From: a virus
DNA: 42,580 nucleotides
IMG/VR virus record: IMGVR_UViG_3300006332_000004
Location: 1 to 42,580 of that record
Reading direction: 5' to 3' (one strand)
Shown here: positions 6,583 through 15,998 of the stretch, in pieces
How the letters are laid out: each line of letters starts with the position of its first letter
Position numbering within the stretch: position 1 is the stretch's first letter
Notes under the pieces: model-generated
Seen by the model: only the letters and a program-made list of their open reading frames with translations
The model's database searches: none
What the model was told of the DNA's origin: nothing
Position numbers and translations under genes: made by a program

Positions 6583-7173
6583 TTAATTCATGTTAGTTTG
6601 GTTTGCTAATACTAACCAGTCGTAATTTCCTGTACCAGTAGCAATAATTGTAAATTGATAGACATCATACCCACCATCACCACCTCTTTCATCAGGTGCT
6701 TCACCATCTGCCCATTCAACAGTTTGACCATATCCATCTATATTACACCATGCAGTATAACCAGATCCAGTATTAGTAGGTGAGATTAAAGTTTGTACGA
6801 TAGCATCACGATCATTCATCTTTGCACGTAAACTGCTACCTTCAAACGTAAAATTAGGTGTCCAGTTTCCATTATTAGTGTTTGTATAACGATGGATTGA
6901 TCCTCTATTACAATAGATGGTAGTGCTACTATTAGTTGAACTACTGACCACATCCACTTTTTCTATCATTGGATGTGCTGCCAGATACATTCCATCTGTT
7001 CCTGAAACATGGAGATCCATCTCAGGTGATGATGTATTGATGCCTACACGATTGTTAGCAGTATCAATATATAAAGTATCAGTATCGAAGGCATAGTTAC
7101 CTCCTGTTAAAAATTCTAAAGCGGGACCAGTTCCTGCTCTGTTTTTAATTTGATCTACATTTAACTGTGACAT
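6583..7173 (-). CDS. Small tail fibre protein
   Basis: 196 residues, beginning MSQLNVDQIKNRAGTGPALE, a start typical of phage fibre proteins that attach to a larger shaft. A TADNRVGIN-like segment (LYIDTANNRVGINTSSPEMD, residues 53-72) is the widespread fibre repeat seen in phage tail fibres. The C-terminus (GGYDVYQFTIIATGTGNYDW) resembles that of the next gene, so the two are probably paralogous receptor-facing chains. It has its own late promoter at 7196-7203 and sits six bases before the adhesin gene. Confidence 0.72.
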   Translation of the reverse strand: MSQLNVDQIKNRAGTGPALEFLTGGNYAFDTDTLYIDTANNRVGINTSSPEMDLHVSGTDGMYLAAHPMIEKVDVVSSSTNSSTTIYCNRGSIHRYTNTNNGNWTPNFTFEGSSLRAKMNDRDAIVQTLISPTNTGSGYTAWCNIDGYGQTVEWADGEAPDERGGDGGYDVYQFTIIATGTGNYDWLVLANQTNMN

Positions 7174-7195
7174 GGATACTTACCTACTATAAATC

Positions 7196-7203
7196 TATTT
7201 ATC
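7196..7203 (-). promoter_or_regulatory. T4-type late promoter GATAAATA
   Basis: GATAAATA on the minus strand, 22 bases upstream of the 6583-7173 start codon. It overlaps the stop codon of the preceding fibre gene (7202). Confidence 0.55.
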
Positions 7204-7927
7204 AGTTTTGATGCCCAAAGGATCCCAATATTATCCAAGAAGCATTTCCAGTCTTTTCAATATAAAAAGTATATGAATCATAACCAGAAGTACCACCTGG
7301 ACCTGCGGTATCAGGAGTACCAGCAACTGGATTATCCTCACCATTCCATTGAATAGATGATGTTAAGTTAACACCATCAATAGAAAATCCACTACTAGTA
7401 AGTGTTCCTGAAGAACTATTAATTGGGAATACAATCTGCATCATAACAGCATCACCAGTCTGTAATCTGTCATTCAATGACATATTTGATCCACCACTAG
7501 TACCAGGAGCATTACTTATATTAAAAGTATAATTTCCACTTGGAGTACCAGAATAATACTGAGTGCTACCATATTCAAAATAATAATTAGCAATATTGGA
7601 AACAGCACCATTACTTCTATACGAATACTCTTTCAGGAAACGACCAGAGTTTACTCCAGTATTATCTACACCTCCAAATCTAAATCCTGTTCCTGATGCC
7701 ACAAATGACGCTCTATTCGTAGCAGTCATAGGAGCAGTGCTATCTCCCAACAATACTTTACCAGCAACACCAACTCCAGTTGAAGATTGAATATCAGCGT
7801 TAACTGCTGGAGTACCTGATCCTATTGGATTTAAATAAAAGTTAGTGCCAGCATTAGTAATCTCTAATCCAATTACTGCAGGATCCTTACTGTGCTGGAG
7901 TTTATCTACGTTTACTTGTGCTACCAT
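7202..7927 (-). CDS. Small tail fibre protein
   Basis: 241 residues beginning MVAQVNVDKLQHSKDPAVIG, which parallels the N-terminus of the neighbouring fibre protein. The body is Ser/Thr/Gly/Asn-rich beta sequence. The last 35 residues (GYDSYTFYIEKTGNASWIIL) align by eye with the end of the 196-residue protein. This supports duplication and divergence of a receptor-binding head. No enzymatic motif is visible. Confidence 0.7.
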   Translation of the reverse strand: MVAQVNVDKLQHSKDPAVIGLEITNAGTNFYLNPIGSGTPAVNADIQSSTGVGVAGKVLLGDSTAPMTATNRASFVASGTGFRFGGVDNTGVNSGRFLKEYSYRSNGAVSNIANYYFEYGSTQYYSGTPSGNYTFNISNAPGTSGGSNMSLNDRLQTGDAVMMQIVFPINSSSGTLTSSGFSIDGVNLTSSIQWNGEDNPVAGTPDTAGPGGTSGYDSYTFYIEKTGNASWIILGSFGHQN

Positions 7928-7937
7928 AATTGATTAC

Positions 7938-8363
7938 TTAGAAGATTGACCAGGTTACACCTTGACCAACAGTAACACTGAAACCATCAGCAACAGTGAT
8001 TATTGGACCTTTAGAGAAGGAGTTTTGGAATGTTGGATCTGTTGAAACATCAGGTATTACTAATGTTTCATCTATTAGTGCAGGGTTACCACGAATATAA
8101 CTATATTGCCCTAGTCCACCTCCACCACCTGCAACCTCTGTCCAACCAGGATTGCCATCACCATCTTCATCAGCAACATAGACTTCGCATTTATCCTCTT
8201 CAGTATTGAAACGCATAGTTCCAACACTAATACCAGTAGGTCTACTAGCAGTATCACCAGAAGGTAACCTAAACACACTATCAGTATTTAAAAAAGATAG
8301 TGTAGTAATTACTGCTTGTGTTGCGGTTGCTATTTGGTTGTCACTAACTCTTGTGATTGCCAT
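7938..8363 (-). CDS. Small fibre or fibre-associated virion protein
   Basis: 141 residues, MAITRVSDNQIATATQAVIT at the start. The middle segment PTGISVGTMRFNTEEDKCEV is a common phage fibre element in which simulated parameter-like strands form a trimeric shaft. The C-terminus is short and hydrophobic. It has its own late promoter at 8386-8393 and ends 11 bases before the next fibre gene. Confidence 0.65.
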   Translation of the reverse strand: MAITRVSDNQIATATQAVITTLSFLNTDSVFRLPSGDTASRPTGISVGTMRFNTEEDKCEVYVADEDGDGNPGWTEVAGGGGGLGQYSYIRGNPALIDETLVIPDVSTDPTFQNSFSKGPIITVADGFSVTVGQGVTWSIF

Positions 8364-8385
8364 TTATTTAATTACACCTATAGTT

Positions 8386-8393
8386 TATTTATA
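8386..8393 (-). promoter_or_regulatory. T4-type late promoter TATAAATA
   Basis: Perfect TATAAATA on the minus strand, 22 bases upstream of the ATG at 8363. It lies just before the stop of the large virion protein gene (8395), in a 31-base intergenic gap. Confidence 0.7.
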
Positions 8394-8394
8394 A

Positions 8395-11300
8395 TTATAT
8401 TGGTAATTCAAGGATGTGAATGGTATCAGTTGCTAATGGTGCATCACCAGCAGTGAATACAACATTAGATCCATTTGCATCTACTGTATAATTAGTACCT
8501 GCAATTTGTGCTACACCATTTAAGAACACAAGGACTGAATTCTCACTATGTTTAATATTGTTAGTATATGTAGAGATTGCAAATGTTAATGTGGATGCGT
8601 CACCAGTATATGTTTTAGTCACATACTTATCAGATCCAACACCACCTCTACCAGTAACAAGTAAGTTACCGTCAACTTTAGTATCACCTAAAACAGCAAG
8701 TCTAAAGTTTGCAATGGCATCTTGTCCAATACCAACATTAACCTGACCATTGAATGTCTGAATATCAAACACACCAGTATCAGTTAGACCAAACTCAACC
8801 CAACTGCCCTGATAATATATCCATCCAAGCATTTTACCTGGAGTCCAGTTAATATTATAAACTAAGTCACCATCAGCAGGAGTATCATATCCTGTGACAT
8901 TGGTAAAGTCAGGTTGATCGCTTGCATCAGATGGTGCTAGTAATGTTTGTTTAATAACAGTACCATCTTGGTTATAGTAAGAAATCCTCCTTGCTTGGAT
9001 TTGTTCAGTAAATGTAGTTAATGCTTGGAATGTAACAGGACCAGCGAATATAGATTCTAACTGGTTAGATGCTCCACCAATTACAGTTAACTTATCGGTT
9101 AATACTAACTCAGAGAATGTCTCAATCGTTGTATCCTCTTCACCAATAACATTCAACTGTGCAATATCCTCGTTAGTGATCTGTCCTGTAACTGGGTTAA
9201 TAACTTGGTTACCAATGAATAGGTCACCATTTGAGTTAAGACCAGAATAGAAAGCAACACCTGCTTCTTCCTTAATAGACTGAGAGAACTTAACCTGATT
9301 AGAGTCTAGTGTCTCAACTTGTGCTTGAGGGAAGGCAGTTGAATAGTTACCTGGACCAAAACCGAGATACTCAAACGTATGGTTACCTGATCTTAGAATT
9401 GAATGTCGTCTAAACTCAACAGGAATAGGAGCAACAGCACCTTGATTATCCTCACGGATATTAATCTTCCTTTCTTCCTCATCACCAATTCTATCTGTTA
9501 TTCTAACATTAGATAGTCTCTGGTTTACAGAGTCATAGTTTGGTGTTGTTCCTGGTTGTGTCCAACCAGAATCTGCTAATAGGAATAAAGTTGACTCCTT
9601 AGTAATAGATCTTTGTGGATCTTTTGCAGGAGTAGGTGTAGCACCATCAGTTGCATATACTAAACCGATAGTTTGGTTGTCAGCGACGGATACAGCAGGA
9701 TCAGGGTCACCAAGAGGGTTGTCTCTGTCAAACGTAGGATAGACTTCGTTGACGTTTTGACTGAACTTCCTGTCGTTAAAATTAGAAGTTGAAGGTGAAA
9801 TAGATGCACAAAGGAAGGTAATGTAATAGATTCCATCATTAACGCCTCTCTCGAATTCTTGTACAATTTCGATATCATATATGTAATAACACTTATCCAA
9901 CTTATAAGATGTTGAATCACTATTCAATGGTTGCATTACATAACCAGAGATAGGATCTCTTGGAAGTGGATTAGTCTTATCCTTATCGATTACATATCTT
10001 ACACGATATGTCCTATCTTGTAAATCTCTCTTGTCAGGTATTCTCTTAAAGAATGTAGTAGGAGTAAAGTTTGCGTTCTGATATAGTGTTGTGTTAGTTG
10101 TTATTGTTGTATAGATGTCATTGTTATTAGAATCAACTGTTAAATACCAACCACCAACAGACTCAGCAGTAGCATCTCCATCTAAATCATATAATGTAGC
10201 ATCATATTGTAATGGTGATCCAGCAACACCAGCAGCAAGACCAGAAACTGAAGGTCCATAAGGTGCAATGTTAGCAGTGTGTATGGTTGCCTCAGTAGCA
10301 CCATTAGCAGTCAACAATACATTTAACTTATCTGGTACTGCAGCATTTCCTTCACCGTCTTGTCTAGCACCTATTGTAAAACCCTGTACTCTAGTAGATG
10401 GTGGTGCATTTGAAACTGTATAACCATATAGATACAATCTTGTTCCTGGAACTTGACCTAATCCTGCTAATGCTTGGTTAACTTGAATTGTTCTTTGAAT
10501 ATCTATGTTTGTCCAGTTAACAGATACTTCCTCACCAAATATAATATTACCTGTAACTGTACCAGTATTATTAGCACTTAATGTAACCATCCTTGTGTTA
10601 GTGTTAAAACTAACAACTGTTGTAGATGCAGGAATATTCTCATTATGTACTGTCATTCCTTCTTGAAGACCTTCCACAGATCCATCATTTGCCAGTGTAA
10701 CTGTATTAGAACCCTGTGAACCAGTTGCAGTAGTTGAAATAACTCCTAATGCTTTAGGTGGAATGATGTGAGTTATAGCACCTGCTTTATCTTTAGAGAA
10801 TGATTTTGCTTTAAATCCAGCAGATCTAAGTGCAGTGTTACCAAAGTTAGAGTTACTATTGGTAATTGACATGTCACCACCTCTTTCAGCAGTGAAGTGA
10901 CCTTGGAATCCAACAGCGAAAACAGAAACTGCCTGAATGAAAGCATCATTAGATGCCATGATGTGTCTGTGTCCCCATCCCTTACGGTATTCAGCGAAAC
11001 CGTCTAGGTGAGCACCATCTCCAGCAGTTGCTACATCATAGTTACCAGTTGATGCGTTATATCTTACAAATGCTCTATCGTCTTTTTGTAGTGACAATCC
11101 AGTAAACTGTGCCACAACCATTGATTTGAAACCAGTTGCCTTAGCACCATCAGCGTGCATACCATTCATACCCCACACTGATCTTAGTGATAAGTTGAAA
11201 GCATAAGGTGATGCAGAGTCGACTGTATCAATCTCAGTCTTAACACTTATGTTTGAACCTACAGCATTACCTGTTGGTTCTGATTGCATTTGGTAAGTAA

Positions 11301-12366
11301 AGACGTTACCAGATGCAGATGTAACCGTGAAAGATCCGTTATAAACTCCTGCGTCTGCTTCAGATGACGGTCCAGTTGATCCAGTAACTCCAGAGATGTT
11401 AATGTTAACACCAACAGAGAATCCATGATCTCTTGGGTTATCGAACTCATCAACAGTAACAGCAGTTGCAGTTTGACCGTTTCTTGTAATCTGTAGGACT
11501 CTATATTCATCAGAAATAGGACCAACAATTCTGTTTTCCTCAACCCTTGCCTGAATCTGGTCAGTTGCTGGATCTCCAGAAGTATCAGGAATTGTAGCAA
11601 ACGCTTTAGATATCTTCTGATAATATATGTCTAAGTCTGTTCTTGAAAGTATATTAGGAACAGCAGAGTAATCTGCATTAGGAACAGTTCCTTGTGAAAT
11701 AAGAGATGATAATGGATTTAAACCATCAGCAAACTCAAAACATGTAAGTCTATGATGTGAATACTTAGGTGGTAATGTCTCTACACTATCAGGTTTGAAA
11801 TATACACCTTCTTCTGCACCATCAAAGAATGAGAATTGCCAGAAGTAAGTACCACCAGTTACTTTGAAGATTGCGGTTCTTGCAGGTACTTGCTCTTCTG
11901 TGTTTATACCTTTAGCAGCGTATGTTGTAGGATAAGGAACATACTTTGGAATTATTTTAGTTCTTCTAAGGTCAGTACCAACAACAGAACAACCTCTAGG
12001 TACAATGACACCACCTTCAACGGAGTTGTATTTGTATAGTACATTATTAGGGGATGTTAAGTCTAGGTTGGAATTAGCGTCAATAGGAGCAACGTTTGTA
12101 TATAATACATCACCAGGTCTGTTATCAATCTCGTAAGTAGCAGGATATAAGTAAATTGAAAATGCATCGAATTCGTCATTACTTAAACCAACTCTATATG
12201 AGAACCTTGCCACCTCAAGAAATGCACGTTGCAATGACTTGAAAGGACGCAATGCAGAGTTACCCCTATTATCAATAGCGTCTGACGCATCGAAATCGTC
12301 AGGGTTGACGTAGATAATACGTCCCGTACGGGACGTAATAATATTCTTTAACCTAGTTAGTGACAT
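8395..12366 (-). CDS. Large virion structural protein, baseplate or proximal fibre (1323 aa)
   Basis: The N-terminal 100 residues contain GRIIYVNPDDFDASDAIDNR followed by an ALRPFKSLQRAFLEVARFSY segment. This is the start of a right-handed beta-helix (pectin-lyase-like) as in phage spikes. The middle is a long series of Thr/Ser/Asn-rich beta repeats. The last 80 residues (SVLVFLNGVAQIAGTNYTVD) match the phage fibre module that ends many cyanophage fibres. It is probably a trimeric baseplate-attached fibre or a gp10-like wedge pin. It lies in the middle of the virion-protein operon, with late promoter 12392-12399 upstream. Exact T4 equivalence is uncertain. Confidence 0.7.
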   Translation of the reverse strand: MSLTRLKNIITSRTGRIIYVNPDDFDASDAIDNRGNSALRPFKSLQRAFLEVARFSYRVGLSNDEFDAFSIYLYPATYEIDNRPGDVLYTNVAPIDANSNLDLTSPNNVLYKYNSVEGGVIVPRGCSVVGTDLRRTKIIPKYVPYPTTYAAKGINTEEQVPARTAIFKVTGGTYFWQFSFFDGAEEGVYFKPDSVETLPPKYSHHRLTCFEFADGLNPLSSLISQGTVPNADYSAVPNILSRTDLDIYYQKISKAFATIPDTSGDPATDQIQARVEENRIVGPISDEYRVLQITRNGQTATAVTVDEFDNPRDHGFSVGVNINISGVTGSTGPSSEADAGVYNGSFTVTSASGNVFTYQMQSEPTGNAVGSNISVKTEIDTVDSASPYAFNLSLRSVWGMNGMHADGAKATGFKSMVVAQFTGLSLQKDDRAFVRYNASTGNYDVATAGDGAHLDGFAEYRKGWGHRHIMASNDAFIQAVSVFAVGFQGHFTAERGGDMSITNSNSNFGNTALRSAGFKAKSFSKDKAGAITHIIPPKALGVISTTATGSQGSNTVTLANDGSVEGLQEGMTVHNENIPASTTVVSFNTNTRMVTLSANNTGTVTGNIIFGEEVSVNWTNIDIQRTIQVNQALAGLGQVPGTRLYLYGYTVSNAPPSTRVQGFTIGARQDGEGNAAVPDKLNVLLTANGATEATIHTANIAPYGPSVSGLAAGVAGSPLQYDATLYDLDGDATAESVGGWYLTVDSNNNDIYTTITTNTTLYQNANFTPTTFFKRIPDKRDLQDRTYRVRYVIDKDKTNPLPRDPISGYVMQPLNSDSTSYKLDKCYYIYDIEIVQEFERGVNDGIYYITFLCASISPSTSNFNDRKFSQNVNEVYPTFDRDNPLGDPDPAVSVADNQTIGLVYATDGATPTPAKDPQRSITKESTLFLLADSGWTQPGTTPNYDSVNQRLSNVRITDRIGDEEERKINIREDNQGAVAPIPVEFRRHSILRSGNHTFEYLGFGPGNYSTAFPQAQVETLDSNQVKFSQSIKEEAGVAFYSGLNSNGDLFIGNQVINPVTGQITNEDIAQLNVIGEEDTTIETFSELVLTDKLTVIGGASNQLESIFAGPVTFQALTTFTEQIQARRISYYNQDGTVIKQTLLAPSDASDQPDFTNVTGYDTPADGDLVYNINWTPGKMLGWIYYQGSWVEFGLTDTGVFDIQTFNGQVNVGIGQDAIANFRLAVLGDTKVDGNLLVTGRGGVGSDKYVTKTYTGDASTLTFAISTYTNNIKHSENSVLVFLNGVAQIAGTNYTVDANGSNVVFTAGDAPLATDTIHILELPI

Positions 12367-12391
12367 TACTTATACGCTATTCCTATATGGT

Positions 12392-12399
12392 TATTTATT
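12392..12399 (-). promoter_or_regulatory. T4-type late promoter AATAAATA
   Basis: AATAAATA on the minus strand, 25 bases upstream of the 1323-residue gene start, in the gap after the 482-residue gene. Confidence 0.5.
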
Positions 12400-12407
12400 A
12401 GACAGTA

Positions 12408-13856
12408 TTATGCACCGCCAAATACTCTAGTTGATAATGCTGTTGAAGCATCTTCAAATCCAATAAGATTAAATGAGTTATTAGCAGTAGTACTATTAAC
12501 AATTAATCTCTCACCTGGTCCAACAACAATAGAAGTTATTCTATCAACTTCATTGTTACCATTGGTAGTGCCATTAACGAGATAACTCGCATCTTCAAGA
12601 GCAGTAGTTGCAACATCAACAGAACTTACAGTAACAGTAGATCTATCTGCACTTAACTGTCTGGGTGCATCTCTAAAGGTATCACTACCAGCAAAATCAG
12701 GAGAATTGATACCCTTAATTACTTTAAGATCAGTTCCACTATAACTACGAACATATCCGTATGGTTGGACATCTTGAGCAGTTACAGTAAATGTTGTACC
12801 TGCTGCGGTAAATGTTGAAGCACCATTAGTCCATGTTCCTTTTACATTATAAACAAACATATCAAGGTATGTAAAAGTAGTTGATATTGTCATATTACGT
12901 GTACTACCACCGTAAATATTATTACCAGCAGTACCAGTACCTCCATCATAGAAGTAAAGTAATCCAGTTAATGTTGTATTTTGACTAAAGTCATATTGAA
13001 TATAACCATTAGCACCATCACCTTCAGCACCACTCGAAGTCTTACCAGTGGTATATTCTGTACCATCATCAGCGTTACCAGCAATACCATCTAATCCCCA
13101 CTCACCATTAATATCAAGTGATATTTTAAAATCTCTACCACTCATAGAGGAATCACCAACATTAAATCTATAAATCCTATCCCCAAATACTTGTAAATTA
13201 TCCGTTTCGTAAGAATTATAAGTACCGCCAGCAGTTGTAACAGAGAAAACCCAAGTTTGAACACCTGTTGCAATACCACCAGTAGATACAGTTGCTGTAG
13301 CACCACCAGAAGCAGTTATAGAATCACCATCAGCGAATTCTGCACCAGATCCATTAATAGTTGAAGGTCCAAGACTAAGTATAGTACCAGTTACATTGTA
13401 AATAACTGCTGTTGTTGTATCACCACCAGTACCTTTGGTTATTGTTTCACCAACAGTAAACGTACCAGTTACTGATTCAGTAGTAACGTTTCTAAGTAAA
13501 ACATCTTTAACAAAATATTCTGTATAATCAGGTACTATAAAAGATTCAAAGAAAAAACTCTTTTCACTGTCATCACTTGTTATCTCATTTCCTGCCACTA
13601 AACCAGTAGCATCAGACATAGCGTTATTAACTGTTACTTTATATCCAGTAATTACATCACCTTCGTGAAGAAGAGCACCTGAACCAACAGTTAATTTTTG
13701 GTCATAATCCTTTATACCAACTTTATATGCTGAACCTGTTCCATCATTTGCGATAGTCAATACAGCACTTGCTGATTTATCAGTGTCAGCACCGTACAAA
13801 AGCACGTTGGTATTTGCTCCTGGTTTTGATTGTGCTAAGAGTCCTTGGTCTGCCAT
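12408..13856 (-). CDS. Virion structural protein, beta-rich (482 aa)
   Basis: This protein begins MADQGLLAQSKPGANTNVLL. It is almost entirely beta-prone Thr/Gly/Ser/Val sequence without enzymatic motifs and has few charged residues. Repeated TxTVGETITxG-like units around residues 130-200 resemble the phage motif in which fibre or decoration domains recur. Its position between two other large virion proteins supports a structural role in the tail or fibre. I cannot name a T4 counterpart. Confidence 0.65.
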   Translation of the reverse strand: MADQGLLAQSKPGANTNVLLYGADTDKSASAVLTIANDGTGSAYKVGIKDYDQKLTVGSGALLHEGDVITGYKVTVNNAMSDATGLVAGNEITSDDSEKSFFFESFIVPDYTEYFVKDVLLRNVTTESVTGTFTVGETITKGTGGDTTTAVIYNVTGTILSLGPSTINGSGAEFADGDSITASGGATATVSTGGIATGVQTWVFSVTTAGGTYNSYETDNLQVFGDRIYRFNVGDSSMSGRDFKISLDINGEWGLDGIAGNADDGTEYTTGKTSSGAEGDGANGYIQYDFSQNTTLTGLLYFYDGGTGTAGNNIYGGSTRNMTISTTFTYLDMFVYNVKGTWTNGASTFTAAGTTFTVTAQDVQPYGYVRSYSGTDLKVIKGINSPDFAGSDTFRDAPRQLSADRSTVTVSSVDVATTALEDASYLVNGTTNGNNEVDRITSIVVGPGERLIVNSTTANNSFNLIGFEDASTALSTRVFGGA

Positions 13857-13862
13857 TGTTAA

Positions 13863-15188
13863 TTAAAAACCTGCGTAAAAGAATTGTTGTAATCGTGTTC
13901 GTGAAGTTAAGTTTGCTGCACCAATACCAGCACCAAAGTTAACATCATCAACAGTAACGTTTTCCGTAGAAAGAAGAGTTGCGTCAGCATCAGGGAATCT
14001 AATTATCCTATTTGCCGTCAAGTTATCCACTTCAATAACAGCAGAACCGTTGTTATTATTTACACTCCTTATAGTAGGAGAGAAAATTGTCTTATTCTTT
14101 AGATCCTGAGCTGCTAACTCAACAACTAAAGTTGTAATGACGTTACCTGAATTATTTAGTAGAGATGTAGCTGGAAACTGATAATTTGTATTTGTTAATG
14201 CGTTCTGATTAGAAAGATTAAAATTAAGTTTCTTAGTTACATCAGTGCTGTCTTGAAGTATCAATCCACCAATACTCTTGTTAGTTAAAACCTGAGTAGC
14301 ATCTGTTCCAACTAAAGTTAAACTTAAGTCAGGAATAGTTATTGTTCTATTACCTGATAAACCACCAGTAGAAAATTGAGCATAACTTGTACCAACATCT
14401 GCATTAGAAACAAATCTTGGATTAACAAGAGTCTTACTTAAGACTGTTTGCTCAGTTTTAGTATCAAGTAAAGTAGATGAAGTAGCAGTAGGTTCTGTTG
14501 CTGTTGTTACAGCACCAGCATCAGGTAAGAAATAAGATCTTCTAGTACCTGAAGTCGTTGGCCAATTAATTTGGAAGATTGCTTCCTCTGTGCCATCAAC
14601 AATAACAAAGTTATCCTCATCAATAAGAACAGTTTTGTTTGTTAATGTTTGAGTAGTATCATCACCAACTATAGTAGTACCACTACCTTGAGTAATAGTT
14701 GGAAATGTAAATATCCTGATACTATTACCAGTTCCTACATTACCAACCTCAAATCTTGCTCTCGGACCTTGAGTATCTTCCAATACAAAAGAACCATCCT
14801 CAATTAAGAACTGACCTGTTACTTTAACAGCACCAGTACCCTTTGGAGCAAAAACTATATCAGTATTATTAGCAACATCATCAACAGCGTTTACATATAA
14901 TGATGTACTACTGTTACCATTATCAAGTCGTGTACAATATAAACCACCATCTCCAAAAGCAACACCTATTTGGTCATAGGCATTCTGGTATAAACCAGTA
15001 TCCCTATCAAGATCAAAGGTAAGACCAGGTTCCGCTTTGGTTCCCTGTGATACCCCTTTAAATAATTGATTTACTTTTGCTTTCCTGTTAGGAATCAATG
15101 GGTCAGATACAACAACAGGTAAAATTGCTTCACCCGATAGATTGGAGTCTGATATTGTTTCTAACTGTGATATCTTCTTAGTTGCCAC
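13863..15188 (-). CDS. Virion structural/fibre protein with GTG start (441 aa)
   Basis: The start is GTG at 15186-15188, preceded by AAAGG about 13 bases upstream; no in-frame ATG is nearby. The N-terminus MATKKISQLETISDSNLSGE is a frequent beginning for phage fibre-shaft proteins. DTQGPRARFE, TQTLTNKT and DATQVLTNKSI are repeated shaft elements. LTNK repeats recur at about residues 183, 250 and 300, consistent with triple-beta shaft repeats. It lies first in the block of late virion genes, with a GCTAAATA promoter-like motif upstream at 15215-15222. Confidence 0.68.
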   Translation of the reverse strand: MATKKISQLETISDSNLSGEAILPVVVSDPLIPNRKAKVNQLFKGVSQGTKAEPGLTFDLDRDTGLYQNAYDQIGVAFGDGGLYCTRLDNGNSSTSLYVNAVDDVANNTDIVFAPKGTGAVKVTGQFLIEDGSFVLEDTQGPRARFEVGNVGTGNSIRIFTFPTITQGSGTTIVGDDTTQTLTNKTVLIDEDNFVIVDGTEEAIFQINWPTTSGTRRSYFLPDAGAVTTATEPTATSSTLLDTKTEQTVLSKTLVNPRFVSNADVGTSYAQFSTGGLSGNRTITIPDLSLTLVGTDATQVLTNKSIGGLILQDSTDVTKKLNFNLSNQNALTNTNYQFPATSLLNNSGNVITTLVVELAAQDLKNKTIFSPTIRSVNNNNGSAVIEVDNLTANRIIRFPDADATLLSTENVTVDDVNFGAGIGAANLTSRTRLQQFFYAGF

Positions 15189-15213
15189 GAATAATCATAC
15201 CTTTGCTACATGT

Positions 15214-15852
15214 CTATTTAGCCATGTTAAGACTCATATGCTCATGGTCATTTGATTTAAAAGAATCATCAAACATAGGAACAATATCATCTAATTTGAA
15301 TATACTTGTTAATCTTATCTTAGCATCTTTACATACTTTGTCTGCCTCACCTTCTTCTTGCCTATCTACGATACAAACTATATGGTCTACAAAATATCCA
15401 GCATCACGAATCTTTTCAGCAGCAAATATAGCAGACTTTGCAGTAGTGATAACATCTTCTAATATTGTTACTACAGTTCCTTGAGGTGGAAGTGGTCCTT
15501 CTAACCATGCTCCAGTTCCATGCCCTTTAGGTTTCTTACGAACTATTATACCACCAGGAACCCCAAACTTAAATGCACTCTCATCCCAAAATCTATGAGA
15601 TGCCATAACAACACCACTAACTAATGGATCTGCACCTAAAGTAAGTCCAGCTACACAATTAGAACCAAGATGTATATGTTCTAATAATAAATTAGAAACT
15701 AAAGTTAATCCATCACCTCTTAAAATAACAGGTTTGCAATTAACATAGTGTTCACTTGTGCGACCTGAAGAAAGTTTAAACTCACCTTTACGATAAGCAT
15801 AAGATTTTAACAGATCTTTCAATCTTCTTCTATTTTCTGTATAATTCTTCAT
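15214..15852 (-). CDS. pyrE: Orotate phosphoribosyltransferase-like protein (PyrE family)
   Basis: 212 residues from ATG 15850-15852, chosen because it overlaps the TGA of the upstream 49-residue gene (ATGA). A longer frame to 15897 is not needed. The PRPP-binding motif is TILEDVITTAKS (129-140), matching the VxxxEDVxTTGxS pattern of type I phosphoribosyltransferases with Ala-Lys in place of Gly-Gly. KLSSGRTSEHYVNCK (26-40) and the flexible loop VRKKPKGHGTGAWLEG (104-119) are typical of orotate phosphoribosyltransferase. It would make orotidine 5'-phosphate for pyrimidine synthesis during infection, complementing ThyX at 39.3-39.9 kb. It is a metabolic gene sitting beside virion genes. Confidence 0.82.
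   Translation of the reverse strand: MKNYTENRRRLKDLLKSYAYRKGEFKLSSGRTSEHYVNCKPVILRGDGLTLVSNLLLEHIHLGSNCVAGLTLGADPLVSGVVMASHRFWDESAFKFGVPGGIIVRKKPKGHGTGAWLEGPLPPQGTVVTILEDVITTAKSAIFAAEKIRDAGYFVDHIVCIVDRQEEGEADKVCKDAKIRLTSIFKLDDIVPMFDDSFKSNDHEHMSLNMAK
15215..15222 (-). promoter_or_regulatory. Late-promoter-like motif GCTAAATA
   Basis: GCTAAATA on the minus strand overlaps the final codons and stop of the PyrE-like gene, 27 bases upstream of the GTG start of the 441-residue virion protein. It has one mismatch to NATAAATA. Confidence 0.35.
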
Positions 15853-15998
15853 AATAGAATAGCACCAATAATAAATCCTTTTGCAAAGCAAGCACAAAAC
15901 ATTTGATAGTTAGATAGTCCAAACTTACCTTGGAACTTAAATGCCCATCTTTTATCCCATTCCTTCAATGCATGAAATGTTCGTTTTAAACTAACCAT
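15849..15998 (-). CDS. 49-residue hypothetical, membrane-anchor-like
   Basis: It starts ATG 15996-15998 with MVSLKRTFHALKEWDKRWAF and ends QMFCACFAKGFIIGAILL before a TGA that overlaps the PyrE-like ATG. A basic amphipathic front and a hydrophobic tail suggest a peripheral or single-pass membrane peptide. Its own ATG lies inside the end of the 51-residue gene. No family recognised. Confidence 0.5.
   Translation of the reverse strand: MVSLKRTFHALKEWDKRWAFKFQGKFGLSNYQMFCACFAKGFIIGAILL

Noticed and set aside
9660-9920. 86-residue minus-strand frame inside the 1323-residue virion gene
   Set aside because: Shadow frame rich in Leu, Ser and Thr, without ribosome binding site or family resemblance.
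11259-11600. 113-residue minus-strand frame inside the 1323-residue virion gene
   Set aside because: It is an out-of-frame shadow with Leu/Ser/Thr low complexity. The enclosing frame is continuous and protein-like.
15853-15897. N-terminal extension of the PyrE-like protein (15 residues)
   Set aside because: The ATG at 15850-15852 overlaps the upstream TGA, and the extension is Cys/Tyr-rich and unlike PyrE starts. It is the shifted reading of the 49-residue gene.
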